From contig NMRB01000097.1 in NCBI GenBank assembly GCA_002633025.1, forward strand, positions 313,064 to 377,063: a stretch of DNA of 64,000 bases. Direction: 5' to 3'. This stretch comes from Notospermus geniculatus. Lineage: Eukaryota; Nemertea; Pilidiophora; Heteronemertea; Lineidae. The notes beneath the pieces were generated by a model. That model was given only the letters and a program-made list of their open reading frames with translations. It searched no databases and was not told where the DNA came from. Made by a program: the position numbers and the translations under genes. The stretch's first letter is position 1; each line of letters begins with the position of its first letter. This document shows positions 1-12,211 of the stretch, one piece after another.

Positions 1-117
1 GGTCCAACATGTAGCAGACGAGCCATAGGTAGAAATTTGTTAATTTATTTTAATATGAAATTGGGTGTAAAAGCAGGGATCTTTTTCATGTAGCTTCTGT
101 AGGGTTTGTGGACCTGT

Positions 118-392
118 GAGACTGGTTCTCTACCCTGTTACAGTGCTGTAGGCATTGGGATTGAGGATGACACCAGTCACCTTATAGATCGACCACTTCT
201 CTAATCTGTCAGTGTGTTGTGGTCATAGGGATGGAGGATGACACCAGTCACCTTACAATACAGACCGGTTCCCTACCCTATCAATATCTTGTAGGCATAG
301 GGATGGAATTTGACACCAGCCACCTTAGAGACTGGTTCTCAACCCTATCACAGTGCTTTATAGAGATAGAGGATGGCACCAGTTACAGACTC
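118..392. repeat. Degenerate tandem repeat, about 80-bp unit, about 4 copies
   Basis: The phrase GATGACACCAGTCACCTTA and its variants recur about every 80 bases, each time near ACTGGTTCTC or CCCTATCAC. The open frame across it simply follows the repeat. I see no gene. Confidence 0.7.
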
Positions 393-399
393 AAAACCC

Positions 400-860
400 T
401 TGAAGGCTTCATGAAGAAGGTCCCAGCTATCCCAAATTCCAATTTCGTGCTAAATGTTAAAGCAATGATCATAGATTTTTGTATCACATTGCTTTGGCGT
501 GGCCTATTTACCTAAATTTGCTGATACACTCAGCTAGCTAGGATACTTTACCATGTCTCCAGAAGCGCCGCCACTGACCAGTATGGTCCTCAGAAGCGCT
601 CCACTCACCGATTTTCTGAAGTTTTAGTGTTATGCCTCTTGACATTTTGCCTTTTGGCTACAACTATCTGATTTCTCTCGCGGTGATCACAAAATTATTT
701 TTTCATGGATGTTGTTCACTAAGGGTTTTTGCTTCTGAAAAAAGAGGCGTTATACAGATCTCCTCTGCCCCAAATGCCAATAGCTTTGTCTTCAATGTGA
801 TCAAATTGTTTCTCAAATTCTTAAAAAGAAGCGTGTCCCAAAGTGAGATGCAGACGTAAT
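400..860. other. No recognisable feature
   Basis: Read on both strands. No conserved domain, splice-bounded exon or clear repeat structure seen. Confidence 0.4.
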
Positions 861-862
861 TA

Positions 863-1192
863 CAGTGTTCTCCAACTCCCATTTACTCCCTACCTGCCAC
901 CAAGTCAAAATTTTTGACCGCCGAGTCAAAATCCAGTTGTGCCCTTCCCACCGAGTCAAAATCTAATTGTTTGGTCCAACCAACTTGTGAAAAAATCACA
1001 TTTAGGGCAAAAAATTTCTATCCACACTTTAAAAAAAACAAGTCCAATACTTAAAATCTCTGAAATGCAGGATATTGCATCTCAGTTCTCTTTTGTCAAA
1101 TTTTCTGCAGTAAACCCCTCCTCGGCTCGCCTTCACAACTTGTGGGGTGTTGGGAACCGCTGAGTCAAACCATGAAAAGTTGGAGAACACTG
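863..1192. mobile_element. hAT-like foldback MITE
   Basis: The ends are inverted: CAGTGTTCTCCAACT on the left and AGTTGGAGAACACTG on the right. The CAGTG...CACTG termini are typical of hAT-type non-autonomous elements. No clear target duplication survives. Inside, the word GAGTCAAAAT occurs three times. Confidence 0.6.
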
Positions 1193-1629
1193 GTAGTGGA
1201 TGCAGCAACCAGTCGACTTTCGGTTTCCAAGTCTTGCGGAGGCTGACCAAAGATATTTGTTATCTCAGGTTTCCTGAATAATGAGTTCCATGCTCGAACA
1301 CGATAATTTTGTAGCTATTATTGTTGTGTTTTGATATTTGATTTTCAGTCTTTTGAATTTGAAGATGGCGGTCACCAATACTGGTATCATTTTGTTTACC
1401 CGTGATGCCTAAGATTGTAATTATCATGCTCTGATGAAAGATAGAAATATTTTGATGTTTTTGTGCAACGTATCTTATAGGCTTGTATCAGACTCACAAC
1501 AGCTGAAGGTTTTACTTTATATCTAAAGCAAATAAGACATTATAACTTCATTTACATAATGATTAAAACCAGCACATAACGCATAACTTAAGGAAGTACA
1601 TGTAATATAAATGAAATGGCCAGGGCCAT

Positions 1630-2545
1630 TGTGCTCACCTCTGTGACAGAGTATGAAGTGTGAGTAGCCTGGTGATACACTGAATGGTGAAGGATTAGTG
1701 CAGAAACATCGTATCATTTACTACCGATGAGATATGGCCAAAGTCACTTTTTCAAGATGGCCGCCTGGCAGCCATGTTGAAGTCCAATCGAACCGAAATT
1801 TGGCATATAAGTAGACGGTACCAAGACACACATTTAGGCATGGTTAAAGCATCCTAGCTCCCACTATTTTTATGAGGTGTGGGTCGAAGTCCATTTTTCA
1901 AGATGGCTCCCTGGCGGCCATATTTGACGTCGAATCTGACTGAAATTTACCATATATTTATATGGTACCTAGATACATATTTTGACAACGTTAAAACATC
2001 CTACCTACTGCTATTTATAAAATGTGGGTCAAAGTCCATTTTTCAAGATGGCTTCCTGGCGGCCATATTTGAAGTCCGATCGGGTTGAAATTTGGTGCAT
2101 TTGTGCAGGGTGCCTAGATATATCTTCACACCAAATCACAACACTCTATCTCAAATAGCAATGAAATGTGCCACCAAACAGTGAATTTTGAACTTTGACC
2201 TCTGTGACCTTGAAAAGTAGGTCAAATCAAAAACCCGGGATTTATGTGATGAAGTCTCATCAGAGGAACCCACCATAAAAGTTTCGTGGTTCTAGCTAAC
2301 CGCGTTCAGGAGATACGGCCGAAAGAAGGTTTTCACAAAGCGCCCCCTACAGGCCAGAGTGAACAAGCAGCAGCGTTAAGTTTCGGTCCAGAGATAGTTT
2401 TTACCATAGGGTACCTGTACACCAAATTTCAAGTTTGTAACCCAAGCGGTTTAGAAACGTGCCACCCCTGTTAACGACGACGGACGACGACGACGACGAC
2501 GGACGACACACCATGAGAGAAGCTCACCTCACAGAGGTGAGCTAA
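1630..2545. mobile_element. Non-autonomous repeat element with GCTCACCTCTGTGA termini
   Basis: About 0.92 kb bounded by GCTCACCTCTGTGA and TCACAGAGGTGAGC. The right terminus is itself a hairpin. The interior repeats AAGATGGC..TGGCGGCCAT three times and ends in a GACGACGGACGAC tract. A second copy lies at about 35025-36254 and a fragment at 23066-23490. There is no coding capacity; the open frame at 1879-2088 recurs in the other copy because the element recurs. Confidence 0.75.
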
Positions 2546-2599
2546 AAAGCAACGGTGCTTTGGTCTTCAGAAATTTCAAGTATCTACATATGTACTTTT

Positions 2600-2765
2600 A
2601 TTTTTTCAACTTTTTTCTATTCTGACCGATGGTAGGGCCTAAAGGCTGAAAATTTGGGTCACCCCTTGAGGTTCATTAGCCTTTATTCCTTCAACTTTTT
2701 CCCATTCTGGCCGATGGTAGGTTTGGCTGAAATTTTGGGTCCCCATCTGAAGTTCATTGGGCGTG
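2600..2765. repeat. Two-copy tandem repeat (about 85 bp)
   Basis: CTGACCGATGGTAGG and CTGGCCGATGGTAGG blocks are each followed by a GGCTGAAA..TTTGGGTC..GTTCATT block. Confidence 0.55.
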
Positions 2766-2869
2766 CGGGCGTTTAAGGGCCTAGGCGTTATTTTTGAAAC
2801 AATTGTGTGATAATTAAATTCAATATATATCAAAGTCACCAACAGTGAAATGGGTTGAAGAATATGCAT

Positions 2870-3169
2870 GCCCTCCAGTGGTAGAGCCAGTATCTCCAGT
2901 CATGCCAGTTTGAAAGTGGGAGCATGTTTGATTGATGTAATAGCTATTCTCTCCACTACTGTGTACTTGGTAGTACATGATAGAGCCATTACTTCAGTCA
3001 GTCATCCTCCCACTGATCTTCACTTGTGGTCAGTGGGAGCATGTTTGATTGATGTAATAGCTATGCTCTCCACTACAATGTACTTGGTAGTACAGGATTG
3101 AGTTATTACGTCAGTCAAGCACCCTCCCACTGTCACAAGTGCGGGTACTGCTCTTTACAACTGGAGGGC
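2870..3169. mobile_element. Foldback element with internal duplication
   Basis: Termini GCCCTCCAGT and ACTGGAGGGC are inverted repeats. A block starting AGTGGGAGCATGTTTGATT occurs twice inside (about 2916 and 3030). Related fragments lie at 10940-11045, 15620-15705 and 20140-20245. Confidence 0.6.
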
Positions 3170-3529
3170 AGTATTTTTTGCCAGATATCACAAAGATCTG
3201 ATGCTTAAAGCTTCCCAGACAAAGATCAGGCAACTCCAAAAGTACTGAAGAGAAAAACACCACCACTATAATGTTAAATCATTCTTCGCATATTTTTTGT
3301 TTTCATTTATTTATTTATCGGTGCTGAATTGCTGTTAAAATTAAATACGCTCCTGCTTCAGCAAATTGCAGACAAACTCAAAAGGAATCTTCCGTAAGCT
3401 TAGTTTTTGCACTCGCAGAGTTTCAGTGAATGTTTCTTTACTTCGGATGCATCGAGAAGATGTCTTCAAACGTCAACAGGATTCAAATACCAAATTGAGA
3501 CGGGTGAATTTTTATGTTATGTTACACTA

Positions 3530-3925
3530 TAGATGTACTAATCTGACTGAGGCAGGTCTTGATGGAATTCTACGTTACGTTACACAAGAGATGTTATAAT
3601 CTGACTGAGGCAGGTCTTGATGGAATTCTACGTTACACAAGAGATGTACTAATCTGACTGAGGCAGGTCTTGATGGAATTCTACGTTACACAAGAGATGT
3701 AATAATCTGACTGAGGCAGGTCTTGATGGAATTCTACATATGTTACACAAGAGATGTACTAATCTGACTGAGGCAGGTCTTGATGGAATTCTACGTTACA
3801 CTATAGATGTAATAATCTGACTGAGGCAGGTGATGGAATTCTACGTTACACAAGAGATGTAATAATCTGACTGAGGCAGGTCTTGATGGAATTCTACATT
3901 ACACAAGAGATGTACCAAACTGAGA
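3530..3925. repeat. Minisatellite, about 52-bp unit, about 7 copies
   Basis: The unit contains CTGACTGAGGCAGGTCTTG, then ATGGAATTCTACGTTACAC, then AAGAGATGTAATAAT. Copies are near identical, with small indels. Confidence 0.85.
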
Positions 3926-4289
3926 CAAGGAATGGAGTTTTATGATTGTTACACCTGATAAACCATTACCAACACAGATGAAGTTTAAAAGATATGTTTC
4001 AAGTTGCTCTGCTCAGGATATTTTTGCAAAAGGTTTTCGTCTGCGATTCTGCAGCGAAAGCACAGATGACTGATTTAAAAGGAAAACATTTTCACAACGT
4101 TCTATCACTTGCTTGCTGAGTATTTCTGCTATCTTTGTTTTTCATTGGCCATTAGAACTGATCAAATATATAAACCTCTTCCACACGTACAGATTCCATA
4201 GGTTACGACAATACGATAAACAGGCAGTTAACTTAGAATGAAAAACATTTCATTACTTTATAGAAAAGAGAGGAGCAGTCAGCCACACT

Positions 4290-4720
4290 TATGCCAAAAG
4301 ATGGCAGCAAAGTTCTAGCGGACAATAACAAATTATCGTGATAAACGATTCTCGAATTCGCACAGATCTGCCCACTTCTGCCGAAATCTCAACCAGAACC
4401 TCGATCTGAAACAGCTGACGTGAAGCCAACCATGATTCAGCAATGGTCGAGTCTGACGCAACGTCTTCGATGTCAGTGTCGTGGGGTTGTCTGCATCACG
4501 TCATTCAGCTTCAGACCGAGGTTATGGTTGAGAATTCGGCGGAAGTGCACAGATCTTTGTCGTTTACGTCAATTTGAGAATGGTCTATTGGTGCTCAATC
4601 AACCATGAATGGGTCCGCTAGACGTTGAAATTGAACCGTAGTGACTCCTATTGGTCAGTGACTGATGACTGACAACTCCTATTCATCATCCGGGGGTATG
4701 ATGTAGGCCCTACTTCACAT
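4290..4720. mobile_element. MITE host element interrupted by a second foldback element
   Basis: The outer element starts near CCAAAAGATGGCAGCAAAG and ends near GACTCCTATTGGTCAGTGAC. It is split after ATTATCGTGAT by the foldback at about 4340-4600. An uninterrupted relative at 18233-18380 runs straight through this point. Another relative lies at about 38020-38130. Confidence 0.6.
4340..4600. mobile_element. Foldback MITE nested in 4290-4720
   Basis: Left arm has GATTCTCGAATTCG then AGATCTGCCCACTTC; right arm has GAAGTGCACAGATCT then TTTGAGAATGGTCTATT. Same family as 12212-12473 and 59092-59332. Confidence 0.65.
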
Positions 4721-4729
4721 TTTTTGAGA

Positions 4730-5740
4730 CAATAAGCAAAAGTGCAGCCTTGTTCAAGGTGGGTTTGTCATTATGTAGTAAATAAATTTTCAATTGTACC
4801 GTTTCCATGGAAAGTATAAAATACTCAATGCTCAGTTGTCAAGGCTTGATTTGCCAAATTATTCTAAAGATTTGGGTATTTCATCAAAGATCTCCAAATA
4901 TTTCTTCCGTTACGTTTCTCATCGAATCTGTCTTTCAAATAAATAATGCATATCAACTACAGATAAAGGGCGTTGATTGTGGACCATTTTGACTGAAAAC
5001 TGACACCAAAGGACACCTCTGTTTAGATACCTATTTGCAGAGAAATTTCTTTTATTTTTCATGTATCTGTAGGAGGATAGGCCTATTCTCTTTTTTACCA
5101 AAGTATTGAAATTCTAGAGAAATGCTGCATTCAAGTCAGTAAAGTACAAGCGTTTCGCCACCTAAAAAAACTCAGGTGTAAAATTCGGCCGTAACCTTCG
5201 TACAGAGGGCCGTCATGATGTCACAGCATCAACGTGGTGTCAGCCTGTACATCCGTGCATGTCAGTGCAATGTCATGGGGTGACGTCATGATGATTCCAC
5301 GTGTTTATGTAAACAGTGCAAACTTTTTGTTTCCACGGCAGTCACGCAAGGAGACAGCCAGGTAGAGATAAATACATGTACTAACATCCATTTCGATCTC
5401 GAAGCGCTGGGTTACACACTGATATGCTTTGTTAAGGCATCCCGCCAGAAATGTGGCCGTTAAAATGAGGTTACCGTGGTCAAATCATGTAAACATTAGG
5501 TCCGCAATCAATGCCATTGATCTATCGCGAAGAGGCGTAGAATTTTCATGTCTCTCGACTATTGAGAGGGTAAATACCTTTGTGTTCTAATGGGATGTAC
5601 ATGTAGCTCAGCAATTGTTTTTTTAAATGCAGAGTTTTCATTGAAATGTTGGTGAAAGTTTCCATTTTATTTAGCAGCAAATCTGACGCATGTAGATATG
5701 TTCGTGAAAGGCACAAGCCATATGCAGACCTACATGTAGG
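4730..5740. other. No recognisable gene or repeat
   Basis: Scattered short open frames only. No splice-bounded coding segment or repeat ends seen. Confidence 0.4.
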
Positions 5741-5741
5741 T

Positions 5742-5838
5742 CATCCTCCCATAGCAGGGCTTTGGTCTCACTCCTCGTCATACATTAAATGCGAGTGGGT
5801 GAAGTGGAGTGAGGCAAAGACCCTGCTGTGGGAGGATG
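5742..5838. mobile_element. Small foldback element (CATCCTCCC termini)
   Basis: CATCCTCCCATAGCAGGG pairs with CCCTGCTGTGGGAGGATG. A second member with the same termini is at 63522-63618. Confidence 0.7.
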
Positions 5839-5928
5839 GCCTAGGAGTTTTTTGGTGGTAACCAGCATTGGAAATCACTTGAGATTTAATATTATAAGGA
5901 GTTTCCTGGTAACGTCTTACTGTCTTAA

Positions 5929-6082
5929 AGGGCCTCTAGAGGCAGCTCGCCATTAGGCTACTATCAGTACCGGTTCTTCAGCTAGGCGGCGCCACTTTAA
6001 CGTTAATCACCATTACGAGGTATTGAACCTGGGTTTTCCCCGGGGTTTTCCCCAGCCATGCTGGGCTGCCTCTAGAGGCCCT
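5929..6082. mobile_element. TTAA-flanked foldback MITE, family 1
   Basis: 154 bp with ends AGGGCCTCTAGAGGCAGC and its inverse, flanked by TTAA at 5925-5928 and 6083-6086. A same-length relative in opposite orientation lies at 32267-32420, where the paralogous empty site proves TTAA duplication. The TTAA target resembles piggyBac-type transposition; the family assignment is inference. Confidence 0.8.
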
Positions 6083-6188
6083 TTAAAAACAAAGCTGTGA
6101 TCGTGGTATAGAATGGAAAGTGTAGTTTCTGATTTGGATTCAAAGCCAATTGCATTCACTGGCAGGTTTCTGCTGGTCTGCCTTCTTA

Positions 6189-6320
6189 GGCTGCAATCAC
6201 ACAGAGCTACATGCTACACGGACATGCCGGTTAACAATGCCTTCACAAAGAGCTCGTGACTGTGAAGCCATTGTTATCCGGTGTGTCCGTGTAGCGTGAA
6301 GCTCTATGTGATTGTAGCCT
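6189..6320. mobile_element. Foldback MITE
   Basis: The arms GGCTGCAATCACACAGAGCT and AGCTCTATGTGATTGTAGCC are inverted repeats, with further pairing towards the centre (GACATGCCGG with CCGGTGTGTC). Confidence 0.75.
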
Positions 6321-6495
6321 TAGAGGGAAAAAATACATCTGATTTGGTTAGATGATGAAGGAAATCTGATTCTCAAAACTGTCTCCCAAAACATTTTTAC
6401 ATTTTTATGTCGTAGATTTCAAGATGGTTCCTGGTCTTCTGTCCAATGACTGAGGTAAAATGTTTTGATCTGCAAAGAGTGAATGAAGTTGTAGC

Positions 6496-6647
6496 TTATG
6501 CCCGCTGTACACGATCAAATTTTTCATCCAATTTTCTGAATATGCTCAATAAAGGCCTGCGGGTTTATACATTGAAGCCCCAATAGGCCCGGAATATGAA
6601 TTTCAAAAAAATTGTATGAAAAATTTGATCACATATAGCGGGCATAA
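6496..6647. mobile_element. Foldback MITE
   Basis: TTATGCCCGC and GCGGGCATAA end a palindrome whose arms also pair through GATCAAATTTTTCAT and ATGAAAAATTTGATC. Confidence 0.75.
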
Positions 6648-6902
6648 CTTATACATCAACAATGAACACTGACATGTAGCCAAAACCTACACAAATGAAT
6701 GAAATTGTAGCCAAATGGCAACTTATTATGGGCATGACTTTTTCAATCCATGGAATTTTTATTTTACGTACAATTGGCACACAATAAATGTATTGATATT
6801 AGTGGATAATCCCTTGGCTTCTTACCCGACAATATTTGATGATACCGATAAAATACCAAGATTTTAGTGCAAAATGCTATCACCGTCACAGCATGCGACA
6901 TT

Positions 6903-7095
6903 CAGACCTACCTACCTACCTCAACTTTGAGCTAGCTGTACTCTTTTGAGGAACAACCATAAAATGACACTTTTCATCAAATTTTCGGACTCTATCTGCA
7001 GATAAGGCGCACCACCCTATAAGGCGCACCCCCAATTTTAGACCCTTCTTCATGAAAAAAAGCCGCGCCTTATAGCCCGAAAAATACGGTAAGTC
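6903..7095. mobile_element. Composite MITE fragment
   Basis: The left half resembles the element in the 3' region of the TSP1 gene (33632-33822). The right half carries TAAGGCGCACC words and ends GAAAAATACGG, as in a widespread class of hAT-like MITEs. Confidence 0.45.
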
Positions 7096-7358
7096 AATTT
7101 GAGAATGGTCTATAGAAGCAAGCAACACACACCCACAACTGATTCAAGTCTACAAGATTGGAACATGTTTCGGTGAGCCGCGTCACAGACATAAACTCAC
7201 AGACATATGGTAGCACACATAGGTTTTTCACAGACATGGCTTGCCGCAATGACCATCATTATTGAGATTTCCATCTGTCATATCTGTGCTACAATGCGAG
7301 CAGACCAACTTTGATCATTCTTTACAAGTGTGTCCTCCAGAATCCGATAAATTCTAAC

Positions 7359-7571
7359 CTCATCTGCCCCAGGTTGAAGCAGACGGTAGCCTATCTTCTC
7401 TGGTGAAGTTTTCTTATACTGCCTTGGCAATGAATTGGAAAGAAACTGAAGAAAGATTCTACAGATGTTTGATAGGAACAACCTTTCTTCACATATTTTC
7501 CAATCAAGACCATAGGATATGAGGAAACTTTGACATGAGATGACGTCTCCTAGACTTCAGGGGCAGATGAG
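7359..7571. mobile_element. Foldback element (CTCATCTGCCCC termini), uninterrupted
   Basis: CTCATCTGCCCCAGG on the left and GGGGCAGATGAG on the right. Relatives lie at 33063-33510, 45893-46340 and 51750-51947. This copy keeps GATAGGAA unsplit at about 7471, which is the target sequence occupied in the 33-kb and 46-kb relatives. Confidence 0.7.
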
Positions 7572-8253
7572 TGAAATGGCAAAGATCAAACAGTAGAAGT
7601 ACCTAGTTTTATTTATTGACGATTTATTTTTGTGACGTGCTTGAATTATTGTATATACATTGAACTAACCAGTTAGTTTTCATGAGCTAATTTTATGTCG
7701 TCGACTGTAACCGTTTGGTATGACCGTCAGGGCAGGATTATCAAACTGGTTCTGGACATGAAAAATACTCACGTCATCTGTAGTGACAAGAAATCATTAT
7801 AAAATGCCTCATAAACGTACACGTACACTGTCTTTTCACACATTGCATGTACGTAATGTAAAATATCACATGTATGTACAGGTACATTGTTGATGCTTGT
7901 GCGTGATTACGCATAGATGTACAGACAAGACTTCATAAGAAATATAATGAGTTATAAACCATGCACATGTACACAAACATGTACGTACATGTACGGATGT
8001 GTAAGATTATCTTTTTATATGTTGCATGTATATAATATATGTTTTTGTACGCTTACGTTGTTTTACTGCCTACCTCCAGTCCGACTTCATTCAAAATTTA
8101 GTGCATCATTTTGTGATATTCGTAAATATGAAGTAACCATAATGAGCAAATTGAACCTGTCTGTTGTAATGTACCGGTACTGTATCAGTTGGGGATTTTT
8201 TAATGAAAATTTGATTCTGATTGTGGACTGTTGCCATTGGAATTGTCACCGGT
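7572..8253. other. ACATGT/TACATGTA-rich sequence without gene
   Basis: Many short palindromic words (TACATGTA, GTACGTAC, ACATGT) between 7800 and 8060. The open frame 7917-8339 crosses an N gap and is not credible. Confidence 0.5.
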
Positions 8254-8286
8254 NNNNNNNNNNNNNNNNNNNNNNNNNNNNNNNNN
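8254..8286. other. Assembly gap (33 N) next to poly-G
   Basis: Unknown bases, followed directly by a run of about 25 G with one T. The homopolymer probably caused the gap. Confidence 0.95.
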
Positions 8287-8311
8287 GGGGGGGGTGGGGG
8301 GGGGGGGGGGT

Positions 8312-9290
8312 GAAGATACAACTAATCTATTTTGCTTGAGTGCTTTAGCGTACAAAAAAAATGAATTCATAATTATTACAACTCCACTGGACACACCATA
8401 TTTGTTTTTCGCCACTTTTTTAATAGGCCTATCCACTGGTAGTTGATAGGGCCTATTTCACGTTGAGTTATATCGGAGGGTAAAGGAGAAGATATAAAAT
8501 TGAATAACACACTTACAACGTCATCACTTAATCTGTAAAGTCATTTAATACTTTTAACTTGATCTGAGAGCCAGTCATACACAACATGTATATCAAGAAC
8601 ACAAGTCTATACTCAAAGAAAGTTAAGTACCACTCGTATGTTTCGTGTTGTACGTCTGAAAGACACACAGGAATTTCATTAGCAGGTGATGTTCGCCCCT
8701 TTCTACCGTCGATCATATAAGCTGCTCCTACGCCATCATTAAAATTCTGTTGCTGTAGCCTAATGCTCTACGGAATATTCATAAACATCATAACACACTT
8801 CGTATGCTAGTGATTCAAAATAGGCACAAAAGACTTTTATGTAGATGGGTCTTTTCTATTCTGATATTCATCCTAATCGATGCAGATGCAGACACAGTGC
8901 TGCCCTCTAGTTGTGGTAGAAGGCAGTTCACCAATTTTTGTCTTCTCTTGAGATGTTCCATCAATCAGCAAATTTTATTTCAAAAGACGTCACGGCATGT
9001 TGTGGTTTTATTTCTGCTCAATAACTTAGCTCCGTTGGTCATAAATTTGTAAATGTTTTGTTAAGGAAATAATGGACAATATGCTGCCCACATTGGTTCA
9101 CAACTCGTAAGGGTACAAGGGTTCATGGATGAGGTCCCAGGGGCTGTAAAATAAATTGTAAATAAATCTGATATAATCCTTATAAAGCATATTTTTTGCA
9201 GCTGTATCGTATGTGTACAGGTCTTGACCGAATGATCACTTACATGACCGCGTCATTTGTAAATTCACGTCATGATATTCTTGACTAAAT
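8312..9290. other. No recognisable feature
   Basis: No clear repeat ends, exon or RNA gene seen on either strand. Confidence 0.4.
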
Positions 9291-9470
9291 ATGTGACCCG
9301 ATCTTGCAGAAGTAGGCACATATGGCAGGTGATCATCACTGGTCATCAGTTACTCTACTATTATCACTGCTATTGACAACCTACAGAGGCGTACATTTCA
9401 GCTATTGTGTTGTAAGGCCGTAAATTCTTTCCCCATTTGTGACATGTGCCAACTTTTGCTTGTGGTCACA
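9291..9470. mobile_element. Repeat family with ATGTGACCCGATCT end
   Basis: Shares ATGTGACCCGATCT at its left end and ACATTTCAGCTATTGTGTTG internally with the element at 16365-16724. Confidence 0.6.
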
Positions 9471-9589
9471 AAGGTCCAAGTGCCAAAAATGGAATCGTTT
9501 ATACATGTATTTATGAATCATCTTGAGCATTTTAAAATGTGGAGGGAACCCAGTGCTGTTGAAGTGAATCACCTTCTGCATATTCCATA

Positions 9590-9958
9590 AACACTGTGAC
9601 AGACTGGAAACGTACAGATTCCAGTCTGTTACAGATTCCAGTCTGTCACAGGCTGTGAGTCACCGGTTGCATAAACACTGTGACAGACTGGAATATGTCA
9701 CAGTGTTGCGTAAGCACTGTGACAGATTCCAGTCTGTCACGATGTTGCATAAACACTGCGATGGACTGGAATCTGTCACAGCGTTGCATAACCATAAGCA
9801 CTGTGACATATTCCAGTCTGTCACAGTGTTTAGCAATATTGTGACAGACTGGAACCTGTCACATTGCTTATAAATGGTTATACAACACTGTGACAGATTC
9901 CAGTCTGTTGCAGTGTTTATGCAACAGAAGCTGACTCACTGTGACAGACTGGAATCTG
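9590..9958. repeat. Palindromic minisatellite, about 38-bp unit
   Basis: TGACAGACTGGAATCTGTCA and variants recur about ten times, alternating with GTTGCATAAACACTG. Every unit is close to self-complementary, so each strand can form hairpins. Confidence 0.85.
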
Positions 9959-10435
9959 AGCTTATGTCCTCAAAAGTGACAGGTGCTGACGTTTCCATTG
10001 GCCCACCCAAAGTTTCTTCCAGTGACTTTAGGCCTAGGCTCAGACCAGCAGGGTACTGACGCCGCTCTCTATAGAGGGCAAATTGGAAATGGCCAAGTCT
10101 TGTGTTGTAGAAACAATCAGATACAACCGTGCCGAACAAAAATGCTCCCAACTACGACCCACTGCTGACCCTTCCCTCTTGATTTACTTCAAACCTAATG
10201 AAAACTTTTGGCAAGGAAACCCAGGCTTCCACAGAACATTCTGAAGGATCATGGCAGCACATCCATGGAGAAAACAAACCCGAATCCAGTTTTCTTAATT
10301 AAAACATGCACATTACTTTCCAATATTTTTCGCAATAGCGTCAGGAATTGCATGACTGTACACCATTAGGCCGAATTTGCTGACGTCAACACAGGGAGAC
10401 AATTTTATAACCGCCTGTCGTATCTAATGACTAGA

Positions 10436-10706
10436 GTATTGTATTAGATATTTCCATCAGGGCAAAAGCCATGTCATTATTGGTCCTGTAAGTACGGAGA
10501 AGGCCATCTCAAGCTTCTCATGTTCCTCACTTGGATGGGGTCTTTTACTTGCCCTTGTAAAGGCACAAGGTTCAAGGCACCATGGCTTACTGTCTCATGC
10601 GATGGACATGAGCAGCATGGGATGATTAATCCCATATTCGAACCCGAGATCTACCACTTGCTAAGCAGATGCAATAATCACTAGGCCACCAGGCTCCCCA
10701 GTACCG
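10436..10706 (-). mobile_element. tRNA-derived SINE, minus strand
   Basis: Reading minus, a box A (TGGCCTAGTG) and box B (GGTTCGAATA) start the element. The body (CTTTTACTTGCCCTT on plus) matches the SINE at 17011-17280. It ends near a TATTGTATT tail. Confidence 0.75.
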
Positions 10707-10939
10707 GTATCTGGCAAGTTATTTAAAAGCAACACGGATCAGGGTTTTCAAATGTTTTTTCTTGTAATTTTCCATCAGGCGGTAGGCCTATGCATGTAAA
10801 AAGATAAGATGAACACGAAGCAAACAAACCTTTTATATCACATGGTGCGATCTTTATTTTCATGCCTATAGTAGCCTATAATTCATGATTTTTAACTTTT
10901 CAAGTGCTGAGCATTTTGCTGCCAATTCAATAATTCCAC

Positions 10940-11045
10940 TTGTGGCAGTGGGGAGCTTACCGATTGAAGTAATAGCTCTTGTTCACTACCCCAAGTACAC
11001 TGTAATGTACAGTTGAGCTATTACTTGAGTCATCCTGCCTCCCCT
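10940..11045. mobile_element. Fragment of the 2870-3169 foldback family
   Basis: Shares AGTGGGGAGC, GAAGTAATAGCT and CAAGTACACTGTAATGTAC. Confidence 0.45.
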
Positions 11046-11410
11046 TCTTTCAGATAGTGCCTTTTCCATTGGAGGGAAAAGCTGGTAGATATCGCTGGCC
11101 TTTTCCAGTTACTGGTAGCAGTAGGGCCGATATAATGATTCAATTTACCAAACTCCAAAAATGATATATTATAATCATGAAAAATTTTTCCGATGTTTAT
11201 TATTGTGGACACATGACGCATGACAGTACACCTGATGTAATTTTTTATGGAATTTTAAAATGGCATCCGTTGATGTTCTCACCTCTCAGCTACTGTGTGC
11301 GAATCTTTGCAGTGGACCAAATCACCGTTATTTCGTAAGCAGAAAGGAAGACCTAGCTACATGTATTGCTGGCATTGCTGTGTAGAAAGTGCTGTGTAGA
11401 AAGTGCTGTC

Positions 11411-11624
11411 TTAGGGCTCGTTTCCACCAGCATATGGCGTCGGCGGTAACGTCGGCGTCCGCATTCGAATCACTTCTATGTCGAGTCCATTGACTGTTTC
11501 AACTGCACTTTCACGTCAGCGGCAAACTGGGGTCGAAACAGTCAATCGACTCAACAGAGAAGTGATTTGAACGCTGACGCTGACGCTACTGCTGACACCA
11601 CATGCTATTGGAATCGAGCCCTAA
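11411..11624. mobile_element. Foldback MITE, TA-flanked
   Basis: TTAGGGCTCG and CGAGCCCTAA form the ends. Long GC-rich arms pair inward (GACTGTTTC with GAAACAGTC). Confidence 0.75.
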
Positions 11625-11630
11625 AGGCCT

Positions 11631-11760
11631 ACACATACACCATCCAATATTACTGCACAATATGGGGCCCAAATGGGGTAAAATGTTTCTGGCAGAAGAA
11701 TTGGCAATAATATTGCCCATTTTGATCTTCATAACAATAATATTGATCATGTGTGGGTCA
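11631..11760. mobile_element. Foldback MITE (CATACAC..CAATATT family)
   Basis: Inverted arms containing CCAATATTACTGCACAATA and ATAATATTGATCATGTG. Related palindromes lie at 32850-33060 and 45680-45895. Confidence 0.65.
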
Positions 11761-12211
11761 CATAAAAGCCGACTCTTCCCATTGTTGTACAACAGGCTCC
11801 TCACCACCTATCCTCCCATTACTGGTCAGAAGCATCAATTAGAATGGAAAACAACAGGCCTATTCGCAAAGTGACATGCCATTACTATTTATTAACATGA
11901 ACTCAAGCCGAAATGTTGTATTTGATCTTGCTAAGCCATTGCCATTGCTTGCTTGCTGTGTCACTGTCACTGCATTGCCGTTCTTTTAATCTGCTCAAAG
12001 TTCTGCACTGAAAGTTATCTACAGTTTCTATTTATTATTATATAATACTATAATTTGCACATTTTGTGAATTGAGATATTTTCTGGAAAAACAATAAGAT
12101 AGAATAACTGATCTACACCCTAGTAGTCTTGATCACCATTCTTCCTAAAGCCAGCAGCACACCAGGCGATCTGCTCGCCACCGATCTTCTCACCAGCCAC
12201 CGCAGACTAGG

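Noticed and set aside
7917-8446. ORFs crossing the N gap at 8254-8286
   Set aside because: They contain unknown residues and homopolymer glycine or proline; not credible.
3530-9958. CRISPR-like arrays in the minisatellites
   Set aside because: Units are contiguous tandem repeats without unique spacers, and the genome is eukaryotic.
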